This document shows, one piece after another, positions 40,789 through 50,467 of a DNA stretch of 64,000 bases; the stretch's first letter is position 1; each line of letters opens with the position of its first letter. Both the position numbers and the translations under genes were made by a program. The stretch spans positions 5,132 to 69,131 of the forward strand of contig JAYTOI010000025.1 of NCBI GenBank assembly GCA_043747875.1, in the 5' to 3' direction. The notes below the pieces were generated by a model that saw nothing but the letters and a program-made list of their open reading frames with translations, made no database searches and was not told where the DNA came from. The DNA is from CADEED01 sp043747875 (GTDB lineage: Bacteria > Pseudomonadota > Gammaproteobacteria > Steroidobacterales > Steroidobacteraceae).

Positions 40789-41997
40789 ATGCGTACCATC
40801 AAGCATCTAACTATCATCGTCACCGCGGCACTCGGCGCGTTCGTCGTCGCGCTGCCGTCCCGGGCCGCGGACTGGGAGCTCAATCCGAAGCTCGAGGGCG
40901 GCTACCTGATCGACGACAATTACCGTCTGTCACAGCCCGGCACCGAGGTCGACGTGGCGGGTCCGATGGTGGACGCGGAGCTCGAGCTGCGGGCGCTCAT
41001 GCCCACCAGCGAGTTCAGTTTCACGCCGCGCGTGCGCGGCACGTACTTCCCCGGCGAGTCGGATATCGACGCGATCGACTACTACGCCACGCTCGACTGG
41101 AATCACACCGGCGAGCGCGTGCGCAGCTCGGTGCGCGGCGAGTTCTCGCAACAGGACGTCATCAGCAGCGAGCTGCCGGACGCCGAAGTCGACTCGGGTC
41201 TCGGCGAGACGCCCATCGGCGATGCGGGCCGCGTGCTCGTGGATAACCGGCGTCTGCGCGCGTTCGTGCGTCCGGCGTTCGATTTCGACATCTCCGAACG
41301 CCGGCAGATGCGCATCGAGGCGAGCTTCGCCGACGTGAGTTTCGACGAGGAAATCTCGGAAGCGCAGGTGGGCTACCGCAGCGCCGAGCTGGCGGCCGGT
41401 CTCACGACACTGCTCAGCGAGCTCACGTCGCTGACTGCGCGCGTCAAGGCCGCGCAGTACGACATCGACACGCGGGACACGACCAATTCCTATGGCGCGG
41501 AAGTGCAGTGGGATACGCGCAAGGCGAGCGGCACGCGTTCGTTCCTGCGCGCCGGCGCGCAGAACGTCGAACTCGCCGCCGGTGGCTCCGACATTGCCTG
41601 GCTCGCGGGCGCGGGCGTGAGCTTCATCCGCGGCCGCAACGAGATCTTCACGGATCTGTCGCGCAGCGTTGGCCCGTCTTCGGCCGGTTCCGTCATCTCG
41701 CGCGACCAGTTGCGCCTGCGCTGGACCTACGCGATGACACCGCGCCTGAACCTGCTCGCCGGACTGCGCGGCCTGCACGACGATGCGGTCGATTCAGACG
41801 CGCTCTTCGCCGAACGCAACTACGCCACCGGCGACGTCGGCGTGCAGTGGCGCTGGCAGGAAGAGCTCTCGCTGCGCTTTGCCTACAACTACACATGGCA
41901 GGAATTCCGTGGCGCCGTCGATGACGCCACGTCGAGCGGTGCCATGGTTTCCGTCATCTATCAACCCACACAGCGTCGACCCTCGAGGAACAATTGA
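40789..41997 (+). CDS. Outer-membrane beta-barrel protein of the EPS locus
   Basis: A 402-residue protein with a signal peptide (about 1-27, ending SRAA) and a body of alternating hydrophobic strands with aromatic ends, typical of an outer-membrane barrel (LRWTYAMTPRLNLLAGLRGL, LSLRFAYNYTWQEF). It resembles proteins that stand between the exporter and chain-length genes in EPS loci and may complete the export pore. The C-terminus ends in Asn rather than the usual Phe. No named family is certain. Confidence 0.75.
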   Translation: MRTIKHLTIIVTAALGAFVVALPSRAADWELNPKLEGGYLIDDNYRLSQPGTEVDVAGPMVDAELELRALMPTSEFSFTPRVRGTYFPGESDIDAIDYYATLDWNHTGERVRSSVRGEFSQQDVISSELPDAEVDSGLGETPIGDAGRVLVDNRRLRAFVRPAFDFDISERRQMRIEASFADVSFDEEISEAQVGYRSAELAAGLTTLLSELTSLTARVKAAQYDIDTRDTTNSYGAEVQWDTRKASGTRSFLRAGAQNVELAAGGSDIAWLAGAGVSFIRGRNEIFTDLSRSVGPSSAGSVISRDQLRLRWTYAMTPRLNLLAGLRGLHDDAVDSDALFAERNYATGDVGVQWRWQEELSLRFAYNYTWQEFRGAVDDATSSGAMVSVIYQPTQRRPSRNN

Positions 41998-41999
41998 AC

Positions 42000-43649
42000 A
42001 TGGATTCGCAGAACACTCCGGAATTTTCGGATTACGTCCACGCCATTGCACGCCGCCGCGGATTGTTGTTCGGTCTGGCGATCCCGATCGCGGTGCTGGC
42101 GATCCTGCTGGCCGCCATGCTGCCCGACGTGTTCACCTCTTCGGCGCTGGTTGAAATCGACGAGCCCTCCAATTCGCTGAGTACGAGTACGGCGGCTGCC
42201 GAGTCGAGCTATGCGGATCAGTATGTGCAGAACCTCAAGGGCATCGTTCTGACGGATTCGAACCTGCGCAAGGTCAACAAGGAACACGACCTGTACCCCG
42301 ATCTGGCAGACGACGAGTCCGCAATGATCAAGCGGCTGCGCCGCGACATCAACGTGTCGATCGTGACGACGCCCATTCTCGATCCGCGCACCGGTCGCGA
42401 ACGCGAAGTCGTCGATGCGTTCACGTTGTCGTACGACAACCACTCGCCGGAGAAGGCGCAAAAGGGTGCGCAATGGCTGGTCGCGGCGTTCCTCGCCGAG
42501 CACCGCCGCCAGCGCCAGGGCCGCGCGTCCAACGCGGCGGAGTTCTACGCCAAGGAAGCCGAGCGCGTGCGCACGCACGTGGCCCAGCTCGAGTCGAAGC
42601 TCGCGGATTTCAAGAAGGCCAACTACGGTCAGTTACCCGAGCTCACGCAGGTCAACATGTCGATGATGGACCGCGCGGAGAGCCAGCTTGCGATCAATGC
42701 CACTCAGATGGCGTCGTTGCGCCAGGAGCGCGTGTTCCTCGCGGCGCAGCTCGAGCAGGCGCGCGCAACCGGACCGGACGCGAGCAGCGTCCGGCAGCTC
42801 GAGGATCAATACAGCCGCATGCGCTCGAGCTACGACGAAGGCCATCCGGACATGGTCGCGCTGCGCCGGCAGATCGACAGCCTCAAATACGGCAGCAGCG
42901 CGGGCGCCGGCACATCGCTGCGTTCGCAGCTCAACGCCAAGCGCGCGACGCTCACGGAGGCTCGGGAGCGCTACGGCGTCGAACACCCGGACATCAAGCG
43001 CCTGCAGCGCGACATCGCGACGCTCGAGTCGCGGTTGAAGGGCGGCGAGCGCGGTGACGTCGAGATGGCGGACGGGACGCCGGTAGGGATGCAGCTGCGC
43101 ACCCAGCTTTCCGCCATCGACAGCCAGCTCGCCAGTCTCGGTGCGCAAAACGCCGAGCTGCGCGCCAAGGTCGGCGGCCTCGAGCGCAACGTGACGGCCG
43201 CGCCGCAGGTGGAGCGTGAATACGCCAACCTCACGCGCGATCTGACGATCGGCCGCGAGAAGTACGAGCAGTTGCTGAACCGTCAGATGGACGCGGAGGT
43301 CAGCGAATCCGCGATTGTCGGTGGCCGCGCGGATGAATTCCGTCTCATCCAGTCGCCGATGCTGCCGGGCGGTCCTTCGAAGCCGCAACGTCTCGCGATC
43401 CTGCTGATCGGTCTCGTGGCCTCGATCGTGCTCGCCTTGACGGTGACGGTCGCCGCCGAGGCGCTCGATCCCAAGGTGCGCGGTGCGCGCGACGTGCGCG
43501 AGCTGTTGTCCGTGTCGCCGCTGGTCGCCATCCCGACCATCCGCAATTCGCGCTCGCGCCGCCGTAATACCTGGCGCTTCGCGACCGTCACCGCCAGCGC
43601 GGTGATAGGCGTGTGGGTGGCATTCACCTTCGTGACGAACTACCTCTGA
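42000..43649 (+). CDS. Wzz/GumC-type chain-length (co-polymerase) protein
   Basis: A 549-residue inner-membrane protein: membrane helix near the N-terminus (about 20-45), Wzz domain with long periplasmic coiled coils (about 150-420), GNVR-like segment LERNVTAAPQVEREYANL that contacts the second helix, and a C-terminal membrane helix (about 445-470), then a short cytoplasmic tail ending with a further hydrophobic stretch (about 520-545). It sets polymer length with the tyrosine kinase encoded next. The ATG at 42000 is chosen; a TTG at 41994 is possible. Confidence 0.88.
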   Translation: MDSQNTPEFSDYVHAIARRRGLLFGLAIPIAVLAILLAAMLPDVFTSSALVEIDEPSNSLSTSTAAAESSYADQYVQNLKGIVLTDSNLRKVNKEHDLYPDLADDESAMIKRLRRDINVSIVTTPILDPRTGREREVVDAFTLSYDNHSPEKAQKGAQWLVAAFLAEHRRQRQGRASNAAEFYAKEAERVRTHVAQLESKLADFKKANYGQLPELTQVNMSMMDRAESQLAINATQMASLRQERVFLAAQLEQARATGPDASSVRQLEDQYSRMRSSYDEGHPDMVALRRQIDSLKYGSSAGAGTSLRSQLNAKRATLTEARERYGVEHPDIKRLQRDIATLESRLKGGERGDVEMADGTPVGMQLRTQLSAIDSQLASLGAQNAELRAKVGGLERNVTAAPQVEREYANLTRDLTIGREKYEQLLNRQMDAEVSESAIVGGRADEFRLIQSPMLPGGPSKPQRLAILLIGLVASIVLALTVTVAAEALDPKVRGARDVRELLSVSPLVAIPTIRNSRSRRRNTWRFATVTASAVIGVWVAFTFVTNYL

Positions 43650-43663
43650 GCAGTGAGCAAACA

Positions 43664-44524
43664 ATGAGCAGCACAATGGAAGACGCAATCCGCCGGAATT
43701 TTGCCGATCGAGCCGGCACCGACCGGCTCCCCGAGCGCGGCGCGGAGCGGCCCAACGCCATCGAGTCCCCGACGCAGCGTCAGCAGCAGCGCGCGCGGCG
43801 CGTCGTGGCGCAGCCCGCCGAGTTGCAGCAGGCGCGCCGCTTTCAGAACGCCAATGTCGACACGCGCGCCATGGAGCGCATGTGCGTATTGCCGGCGGTA
43901 TCCGATACCGCCGCGCTGCGTGCGTTCAAGATCCTGCGCACGCGCGTGTTGCGCCGCCTGGACATGCACAAGTGGAACTCGATCGCCGTGTCGGGCATGT
44001 CGGTGGGCGAGGGCAAGACCCTGACCGCCATCAATCTCGCGCTGGCGCTGTCGCAGGACGTCAACACCTTCGTGTTCCTGGTCGACCTCGACCTGCAGCG
44101 TCCGCAGGTGGCCAACTACCTGGGCATGAGCTTCGAGAAAGGTCTGTCCGACTACCTGCTGGGCAAGGCCGAGCTCGACGAGATCGTCTACAAGCTGCAG
44201 TCGGAGCGGCTCGGTGTCATCCCGAACGCGCGCGCGTTCCAGCATTCCTCGGAATTCCTCAACAGCCCGCGCATGGGAGAGTTCACCGCGGCGCTCGAGC
44301 GCGAGATGCCGCGTCGCATCGTCATCTTCGACATGCCGCCGCTGCTGGCGTCGGATGACGTGCTGGCGTTCGCGCCGCAGTTCGATTCGTTGCTGCTGGT
44401 GGTCTCCGAGGGCAAGAGCGGGCGCTCGATGCTGCGCGGTGCCAAGGAAATCCTCGCCGAGATGAACCTGCTCGGCGTCGTGCTGAACCGCTCGAAGGAA
44501 CGCAACGAAAGTGCCTACTATTAA
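43664..44524 (+). CDS. Cytoplasmic tyrosine kinase (CpsD/CapB family) for EPS export
   Basis: A 286-residue BY-kinase separate from its membrane activator. It has a basic, disordered N-terminus (about 1-60), Walker A GMSVGEGKT (111-119), Walker A' VFLVDLDLQRPQ, Walker B RRIVIFDMPP and a C-terminal NESAYY with two Tyr that may be autophosphorylated, a short version of the usual Tyr cluster. It most likely controls polymerisation and export through the preceding Wzz-type protein. The next gene starts 14 bases inside its end. Confidence 0.9.
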   Translation: MSSTMEDAIRRNFADRAGTDRLPERGAERPNAIESPTQRQQQRARRVVAQPAELQQARRFQNANVDTRAMERMCVLPAVSDTAALRAFKILRTRVLRRLDMHKWNSIAVSGMSVGEGKTLTAINLALALSQDVNTFVFLVDLDLQRPQVANYLGMSFEKGLSDYLLGKAELDEIVYKLQSERLGVIPNARAFQHSSEFLNSPRMGEFTAALEREMPRRIVIFDMPPLLASDDVLAFAPQFDSLLLVVSEGKSGRSMLRGAKEILAEMNLLGVVLNRSKERNESAYY

Positions 44525-45992
44525 CAATTCCCTGGGAAATTCTCCGCGGGGTTCGACGGGAGAAGCCGCAGCTCCGCAGCTCGAGGCGCGCCGGGAGATC
44601 ATCACCGTCAGCACCCTCGGCGAATCCGCGCTCGATGAATCGGCGAGGAAGGAGCGCCGTGCATCCGTCAAACCGAAGCGCATCAGCATATTCGGCCTCG
44701 GCTACGTCGGCGCGGTGTCGCTGGCCTGCCTGGCGCGCGACGGCCACCAGGTGTGCGGCGTCGACATCGACGAGTCCAAGCTCGACCTGATTCGCGCGCG
44801 CAAGTCGCCCATCCTCGAAGAGGGCATCCAGGAGCTCATGCGCGACGTGGTCGACTCGGGCCGCGTCTCCGTCACGTCGGATGCCGCGCAGGCCATCCGC
44901 GATACTGAATTGTCGTTCGTGTGCGTCGGCACGCCGTCGGCCGCGAACGGCAGCCAGGATTTGTCCGCGATCTTTCGTCTTGCCGAGCAGATCGGCGCGG
45001 CGCTGAAACACAAGCGCGAGTTCCACACGCTGGTGATCCGGTCGACGGTACAGCCGGGGACGACGGAGGATGCCCTTCGGCCAATCCTCGAGAGATCGAG
45101 TGGCAAGGTGGCGGGTGTCGATTTCGGATTGTGCTTCCAACCCGAATTCCTGCGCGAAGGCTCTTCGATCCGCGACTACGATCATCCGCCGTACACCATC
45201 GTGGGCGGCAATTGTGAGCGCGGAGTGCAGGCGGTGCGGGAGCTGTTCGAGCACCTGCCGGGCAAGTTCCTGGTGACGAACATTCGCGTGGCCGAGGCGC
45301 TCAAAATGGCCTGCAACGCGTTCCATGCGCTCAAGATCACGTTCGCGAACGAGATCGGCCGCGTGTCGCAGGCGCTGGGCATCGATTCACACGAGGTCAT
45401 GCGGCTGGTGTGCGCCGATACGCGGCTCAATATCTCGCCGGCGTACCTGAAGCCGGGGTTTGCATTCGGCGGTTCGTGTCTGCCGAAGGATCTGCGCGCG
45501 CTGCAGTACATCGCCAAGACCAGCGATCTCGAGTTGCCGATGCTGAACAGCTTGCTGACCAGCAACCGCGCACACATCGATCATGCGGTGGAAAAGATTT
45601 TGCAGCTCGGCCGCCCGAAGGTGGGCATGCTGGGGCTGGCGTTCAAGACCGGCACCGACGACTTGCGCGAGAGCCCGCTGGTGATGGTGGCGAAGCGGCT
45701 GATCGGCGAGGGTTGCGAGCTGCGCATCTTCGATCCGGAAGTGCACCTGTCGCGACTCATCGGCGCGAACCGCAGCTACATCGACGCGCATTTGCCGCAT
45801 GTCGGATCGCTGCTGTGCGAACGCATCGAGGAAATGATCGAGCCTTCCGAGGTGATTCTCGTCGGGTTGCAGCAGTCGGCGCTCGATGCGGCGCTGCAAT
45901 CGCACGTGCGGGCGGATCACTACCTCATCGATCTCGTGAATTTGCCGAACCGCGATCTCCTGCGTTGCCGGTACGAGGGCATTTGCTGGTAA
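44511..45992 (+). CDS. algD: GDP-mannose 6-dehydrogenase (AlgD-like)
   Basis: NAD-dependent enzyme that oxidises GDP-mannose to GDP-mannuronate, the committed step of alginate-like polymers. After a 55-residue non-homologous N-terminus the protein matches AlgD: RISIFGLGYVGAVSLACLA (NAD fold), FICVGTP-like SFVCVGTPS, AGVDFGLCFQPEFLREGSS, catalytic Cys323 in FAFGGSCLPKDLRAL, LGLAFKTGTDDLRESPLV and the exact AlgD-type ending EGICW. UDP-glucose dehydrogenases share the fold, but these details favour GDP-mannose. The GTG at 44511 overlaps the kinase gene by 14 bases; a start nearer codon 50 is possible. Confidence 0.85.
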   Translation: MPTINNSLGNSPRGSTGEAAAPQLEARREIITVSTLGESALDESARKERRASVKPKRISIFGLGYVGAVSLACLARDGHQVCGVDIDESKLDLIRARKSPILEEGIQELMRDVVDSGRVSVTSDAAQAIRDTELSFVCVGTPSAANGSQDLSAIFRLAEQIGAALKHKREFHTLVIRSTVQPGTTEDALRPILERSSGKVAGVDFGLCFQPEFLREGSSIRDYDHPPYTIVGGNCERGVQAVRELFEHLPGKFLVTNIRVAEALKMACNAFHALKITFANEIGRVSQALGIDSHEVMRLVCADTRLNISPAYLKPGFAFGGSCLPKDLRALQYIAKTSDLELPMLNSLLTSNRAHIDHAVEKILQLGRPKVGMLGLAFKTGTDDLRESPLVMVAKRLIGEGCELRIFDPEVHLSRLIGANRSYIDAHLPHVGSLLCERIEEMIEPSEVILVGLQQSALDAALQSHVRADHYLIDLVNLPNRDLLRCRYEGICW

Positions 45993-46080
45993 ACGGGGGG
46001 ATGCCCGTTTTGCTGCGCCCGCTATCTTCCGCCTTCCATGTTAGCTAGTGTTGCACCCGTACAAGGGAGGCAATGCGCAT

Positions 46081-46566
46081 ATGAAAGGTCTGCTGGTTGT
46101 CATCGTCCTCGGCGTCATCGGCTGGTTTGCCTATCAAAAATACGCGGGTGGTGGCGGGTCGCCGGTCATCGAGGATCCGGTCTTCGGCGAAATCCGCGTC
46201 ACCCAGCAGATACAAAGCCGCGAGATCGAGATGGCGTTGTTCGTCCGTGCCTCGAGCGACAACGACTGCCACACGCGCGCGCAGGAATCGTGGAAGGGCG
46301 CGCTCTCGGCCTGTCCGACTTGCGTGTTCCAACCGGTCAAGTGCCAGAAGGAGCTGCCGGCGCGTTACGCGCGGCTGTTCGATGATGTCCCGATTCCGTC
46401 TACCTACCTCAGCGCCACCGCGGCGAAGAAAACCGAGCGTGATGGCCGCCTCGTGATCTACGGCCTCACCGATGCCGAAGGTGTGCAGCTCTGTGAGCTC
46501 GTGCGCTCCCAGATCGGCGAGCGCTATGCCGGCACCACGCACTGCGTGAAGGCATCCGGCGGGTAG
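46081..46566 (+). CDS. Anchored periplasmic protein with six cysteines, unknown
   Basis: A 161-residue protein with one N-terminal membrane helix (GLLVVIVLGVIGWFAYQKYA) and a periplasmic domain holding six Cys (CHTRAQE, ACPTC, VKCQK, LCELV, HCVKA), so likely disulfide-bonded. The core has a Glu-Ile-Arg-Val-Thr strand and GYTDAEG-like YGLTDAEGVQLCELV. I recognise no family. AGGGAGG precedes the ATG. It lies between the algD-like and the lipoprotein gene and may be a structural part of the EPS machinery or unrelated. Confidence 0.7.
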   Translation: MKGLLVVIVLGVIGWFAYQKYAGGGGSPVIEDPVFGEIRVTQQIQSREIEMALFVRASSDNDCHTRAQESWKGALSACPTCVFQPVKCQKELPARYARLFDDVPIPSTYLSATAAKKTERDGRLVIYGLTDAEGVQLCELVRSQIGERYAGTTHCVKASGG

Positions 46567-46768
46567 GCATATATATAGAGTGACCTGCGCCGCATCACGC
46601 TTTGCGCGGTCGGGTTTTCCCCCACAATCCGGTAACTCGTTGATACATATCCTTGTCGCCACGGTGCGACGTGGACCCCCTCCTGCACTTTTTAGTTAAT
46701 GCGTTGAAACACTTGCACGCGGAATCCTAAATGCACCACCCAGCGCAGGTGGCAGAGGATTCCGACAA

Positions 46769-47437
46769 ATGCGTCCGTACCCGAAATCGGCTTTATCGCT
46801 TACCGCAGTCGCGACCATGATCCTGTGCGTCGGATGTGGAGGTGGCGGCGGAGCATCCCCGCCGTCGTCGAGCGCGCCCCCACCGGCACCCCCCGTCGGC
46901 AACCGCGCGCCCACGATCACGGGCGCCGCGCCGCAGAGCGTGCGCGTCGGAGCTAACTACGTCTTCCAGCCGGTCTCCAGCGACGCCGACGGGGATACTC
47001 TCGAATTCACCGCGACCAACCTGCCGCCCTGGGCCGGGCTCGACGCGAGCACTGGTCGCATCAGTGGCCGCCCGGGGCTCTCCGATGTCGGTCAGTACGA
47101 GGCCATCGCGATCACCGTTGCGGACGCCGCGCACCAGACGCACACCGCCGAGTTCTCGATCACCGTGCAGGGCCCCGCGAATGGCGTGGCCGAGCTGCGC
47201 TGGGGATCACCGGAGTCCAAAGTCGACGGCTCGCCGCTCGATGATCTCGCCGGTTACCGCATCGTGTACGGACGCGCCGAGGACAATCTCAACCAGAGCG
47301 TCCTGCTCATGGATCCGAAGGTCACTTCCTTTGAGTTCACGACGCTCGACAGGGGTACCTGGTTCTTCGCGATCGTCGCTGTGAACGTGAATGGCCTCGA
47401 AGGCCCGGCAACGGCACCTGCCGTAAAAATAATCTGA
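46769..47437 (+). CDS. Lipoprotein with Ig-like and fibronectin III-like domains
   Basis: A 222-residue lipoprotein: signal ending in lipobox Cys (Leu-Cys-Val-Gly-Cys, Cys about residue 23) with a Gly/Ser/Pro stretch, a putative-Ig (cadherin-like) domain (about 45-135: NRAPTITGAAPQSVRVGANY, FTATNLPPWAGLDASTGRIS), and a fibronectin III-like domain (about 138-222: AELRWGSPESKVDGSPL, LAGYRIVYGRAEDNL). It has no enzyme motif. It may hold polysaccharide or a partner at the outer membrane. The pectate-lyase-like gene follows 35 bases later. The region from 46567 to 46768 is intergenic with no gene seen. Confidence 0.85.
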   Translation: MRPYPKSALSLTAVATMILCVGCGGGGGASPPSSSAPPPAPPVGNRAPTITGAAPQSVRVGANYVFQPVSSDADGDTLEFTATNLPPWAGLDASTGRISGRPGLSDVGQYEAIAITVADAAHQTHTAEFSITVQGPANGVAELRWGSPESKVDGSPLDDLAGYRIVYGRAEDNLNQSVLLMDPKVTSFEFTTLDRGTWFFAIVAVNVNGLEGPATAPAVKII

Positions 47438-47472
47438 CTCATGTCTTCCTTTTATCCGAGAGGGAATTTGGG

Positions 47473-48891
47473 ATGTTCATTGCTAGAGTTCAAAGCATGA
47501 AGTTGTTAGCGTTGACCGCCGCCATCTCCTGCGCCTTGGCCTGCGCCACCGTCGCGCAGGCCCGGCCGGTCATCCCCGGAGCCGCCGGATATGGGATGGA
47601 CACCGTCGCCGGTCGCGGTGGCACGGTCTACCGGGTCACCAATCTCAATGCCAGTGGCACGGGCTCGCTCAAGGCCTGCATCGACGGCACCAAGCCGCGC
47701 GTGTGCGTATTCGAAGTCTCTGGCACGATCCACATCACCAAAGACCTCAAGATCGCCAACAGCAAGATCACGATCGCCGGACAGACCGCGCCGTCGCCCG
47801 GCATCACGCTGCGCGGTGCCGCGCTGCAGATCCAGGCGTCCGATGTCCTCGTGCAGCACCTGCGGGTGCGCGCCGGCGACGACAAGAACGGTCCGGACCC
47901 GGACAACCGCGATTCGCTCAAGATCGAGGGCAGCAGCTCGAAGCCGGTCAAGAACATCGTCATCGACCATTGCACGTTCAGCTGGGCCATCGACGAACTC
48001 GCCAGCGTCTGGGGTCCGAACGACAACATCACGTTCTCCAACAACATCTTTTCCGAGCCGCTCAACGAGTCCATCCACCCGAATGACAATGGCAACGGTA
48101 TCGAGAAGCATGGCTTCGGCGTACTGATCGGCAGCTCGTCGAGCGGCGGGCGCGTCACGATGACGGGCAATCTCTTCGCGCACATCGTCGAGCGCAATCC
48201 GCTGTCGCGCGCGCGCGAATTCGTCTTCGTGAACAACCTGGTCTACAACCGCGCCTACCTCGACCTGAACATCGCGACGCAGGATGATCGCACCACCAAG
48301 AGCGCGGTGCAGGGCAACGTGTTCGTGCGCGGCCCTAACTACAATCGTCCGACCAAGCCCGTGTACATCATGACTTCGGGCACGTGGGGGCTGACCAATT
48401 CCAGCCGCGTGTTCGTCAAGGACATCGCCGCGCCCTCGAGCGGTACCCCGATATCTGCGGCGGTCTCCCAGGCCGGCGGCTCCATCTCGAGCCTGCTGCA
48501 GACCTCGACCACACCGGTCTGGAACACGGGACTCACCGCGCGCTCGACCGCCAACAATGCGGTGTACAACCGCGTCCTGCAGTACGCCGGTGCGCGTCCT
48601 ACAGATCGCGACTCCGTCGACAAACGCGTGGTGCAGAACGTGAAGAGCCGCAATGGGCAGATCATCAACTGCGTGGCGTCGAACGGCAGCACGCGCTGTC
48701 AGAAGAATGGAGGCGGGTGGCCGACGCTCGCACAGCGCACGCGCAAGCTCACGCTGCCGTCTAATCCCAGCAGCGTGGCGTCGAACGGCTACACCAATCT
48801 CGAGAACTGGCTGCACTCGATGGATCAGACGCTGCAGGGCGTGACAGCGGCCGTGAGTCCGACGTCGCCCGCCGCGCTGTCGGCGCGTTGA
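47473..48891 (+). CDS. Secreted pectate-lyase-like parallel beta-helix protein
   Basis: A 472-residue exported protein: signal peptide (about 9-32 from the first Met), then a right-handed beta-helix with the pectate-lyase motifs IPGAAGYGMDTVAGRGG, ITIAGQTAPSPGITLRG, IVIDHCTFSWAIDEL and ISPN-like DNITFSNNIFSE. This is the pattern of PL1-like enzymes of EPS loci. The Asp/His-rich site suggests cleavage of an acidic polymer, perhaps the EPS itself. The ATG at 47473 or 47497 may be the start; the latter gives a tighter signal. It is followed by a strong terminator. Confidence 0.88.
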   Translation: MFIARVQSMKLLALTAAISCALACATVAQARPVIPGAAGYGMDTVAGRGGTVYRVTNLNASGTGSLKACIDGTKPRVCVFEVSGTIHITKDLKIANSKITIAGQTAPSPGITLRGAALQIQASDVLVQHLRVRAGDDKNGPDPDNRDSLKIEGSSSKPVKNIVIDHCTFSWAIDELASVWGPNDNITFSNNIFSEPLNESIHPNDNGNGIEKHGFGVLIGSSSSGGRVTMTGNLFAHIVERNPLSRAREFVFVNNLVYNRAYLDLNIATQDDRTTKSAVQGNVFVRGPNYNRPTKPVYIMTSGTWGLTNSSRVFVKDIAAPSSGTPISAAVSQAGGSISSLLQTSTTPVWNTGLTARSTANNAVYNRVLQYAGARPTDRDSVDKRVVQNVKSRNGQIINCVASNGSTRCQKNGGGWPTLAQRTRKLTLPSNPSSVASNGYTNLENWLHSMDQTLQGVTAAVSPTSPAALSAR

Positions 48892-48929
48892 CGACGAGTA
48901 GGAACACGACGATGAGGGTCAGAGGTAAG

Positions 48930-48957
48930 GGCCGGCGTCCGGGACGCCGGCCTTTTT
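48930..48957 (+). terminator. Intrinsic terminator after the pectate-lyase-like gene
   Basis: A perfect 10-base-pair GC-rich stem (GGCCGGCGTC with GACGCCGGCC, loop CGG) followed by TTTTT. It divides the EPS locus into two transcription units, so the sugar-transferase half must have its own promoter in 48958-48999 or rely on read-through. Confidence 0.9.
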
Positions 48958-48999
48958 CTATTCTGGTGTCGGACCAACACAGGGAGATCCGACACCGCG

Positions 49000-50430
49000 A
49001 TGAGTTCCGAATATCACTATCAGATCAGCCAGCCGATCATCTTCAAGCGCGGTACGTCATTCGTCGCGCTGGTGTTGTGGCTCACGGACGCGCTGCCGGC
49101 GGTGCTCGCGGGCATCATGTTCTATCCCCTCACGCTGATCTACGGTGTCGAGTTCGACAAGCCGTTTGTGGTGCTGTCCATTCTGGCCGCCACGCTGACG
49201 CTTGCAGTGGTGCCGCCGCGTAATTCCACCTCGGAAATCATCTCGCCGCGGCTCGAGCTCGCCACCAGGCTGCTGCTGCGCTGGGCGGTGCTCGTCGCCG
49301 TGCTGCTCGCGCTCGGATACATCACCAAGTTTTCGGACGCCTATTCGCGCCGCGTCGTGGTGACCTGGGTGCTGGTTACGCCGCTGCTGCTGGTGCTGCT
49401 GTCGCTCGCGCTGCAGTCGGTGACGCGCGCGCTGCTGACGGATGCCGCGCATGCCCGGCGCGCCGTCATCGTGGGGTGCACGGAAGCCAGCATGGAGCTC
49501 ACGCGCCGTCTGGCGCTGCACACCGAGCTCGGCATCTCCGTCGCCGGCTTCTTCGACGACCGCGGCAGCGACCGGCTCGGCTGCCGGCAGCACGCCAAAC
49601 TACTGGGGCGGTTCCCCGATGTCGCGGCGTTCGTCAACGACCGCAACATCGACATGATCTTCATCGCGCTCGCGCCCGGCCAGGTCACGCGCCTGCGTGA
49701 ACTGGTGCGCGGGCTCGGCGACACGACGGCGTCCATCTACTACCTGCCCGACGTCAGCGGCTTCGACATGGTTCAGCAGCGCACCAGCGAGATCCTCGGC
49801 TTCCCCGTGGTCGCGATGTGCGAGACGCCGTTCCACGGCTACCGAGGGCTGGTGAAGCGTCTCATGGACGTGGCGATCTCCTGCATCGCGCTGGTGGCGC
49901 TCGCGCCGCTGTTGTTGACCATCGCGCTGCTCATAAAGCGCGGCTCGCCCGGACCCGTGCTGTTTCGCCAGCGCCGCTACGGACTCGATGGCGATGAAAT
50001 CCTGGTGTACAAATTCCGCTCGATGTCGGTGTGCGAGGACGGCGCACAGGTGAAGCAGGCCTCGCGCAACGATCAACGCGTCACGCCGCTGGGTAAGCAT
50101 CTGCGACGCTGGTCGCTCGATGAGTTGCCGCAGCTGCTCAATGTCTTACAGGGCACGATGAGCCTCGTAGGACCGCGCCCACATGCGGTGGCCCACAACG
50201 AGGAATACCGCGTACTCATCAATCGGTACATGGTTCGACACAAGGTCCTGCCGGGCATCACGGGACTGGCGCAGGTCAGAGGTTGTCGCGGTGAGACAGC
50301 TTCCGTGGAGCAGATGGAGCGGCGCGTGCTGTTCGATCTGGAGTACGTGCGCAACTGGTCGCCTGTGCTGGACCTGCAGATTCTCCTGGCCACGGCCTTC
50401 GCCGTGATCAAGACGGATCGGGCGTACTGA
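49000..50430 (+). CDS. Undecaprenyl-phosphate sugar-1-phosphate transferase
   Basis: A 476-residue polyprenyl-phosphate hexose-1-phosphate transferase (WcaJ/GumD class) that starts each repeat unit on undecaprenyl phosphate. Four N-terminal membrane helices are followed by a CoA-binding-like domain (AVIVGCTEASMELTRRLA) and a C-terminal catalytic domain with a re-entrant helix (VKRLMDVAISCIALVALAP), YKFRSM, RWSLDELPQLLNVLQG, MSLVGPRP and RGETASVEQM. Together with the absence of a synthase it points to a Wzy-type route. It opens the second half of the locus, 43 bases after the terminator; AGGGAG precedes the ATG. Confidence 0.94.
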   Translation: MSSEYHYQISQPIIFKRGTSFVALVLWLTDALPAVLAGIMFYPLTLIYGVEFDKPFVVLSILAATLTLAVVPPRNSTSEIISPRLELATRLLLRWAVLVAVLLALGYITKFSDAYSRRVVVTWVLVTPLLLVLLSLALQSVTRALLTDAAHARRAVIVGCTEASMELTRRLALHTELGISVAGFFDDRGSDRLGCRQHAKLLGRFPDVAAFVNDRNIDMIFIALAPGQVTRLRELVRGLGDTTASIYYLPDVSGFDMVQQRTSEILGFPVVAMCETPFHGYRGLVKRLMDVAISCIALVALAPLLLTIALLIKRGSPGPVLFRQRRYGLDGDEILVYKFRSMSVCEDGAQVKQASRNDQRVTPLGKHLRRWSLDELPQLLNVLQGTMSLVGPRPHAVAHNEEYRVLINRYMVRHKVLPGITGLAQVRGCRGETASVEQMERRVLFDLEYVRNWSPVLDLQILLATAFAVIKTDRAY

Positions 50431-50467
50431 TGTTCAGCTCAAGAATAAGGGGTCTCGTCTGGCGACT

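Noticed and set aside
46741..46768. A sigma-54-like GGCAG...TCC pattern ahead of the lipoprotein gene
   Set aside because: The GG and GC elements do not have the required spacing and the site is too close to the start codon.
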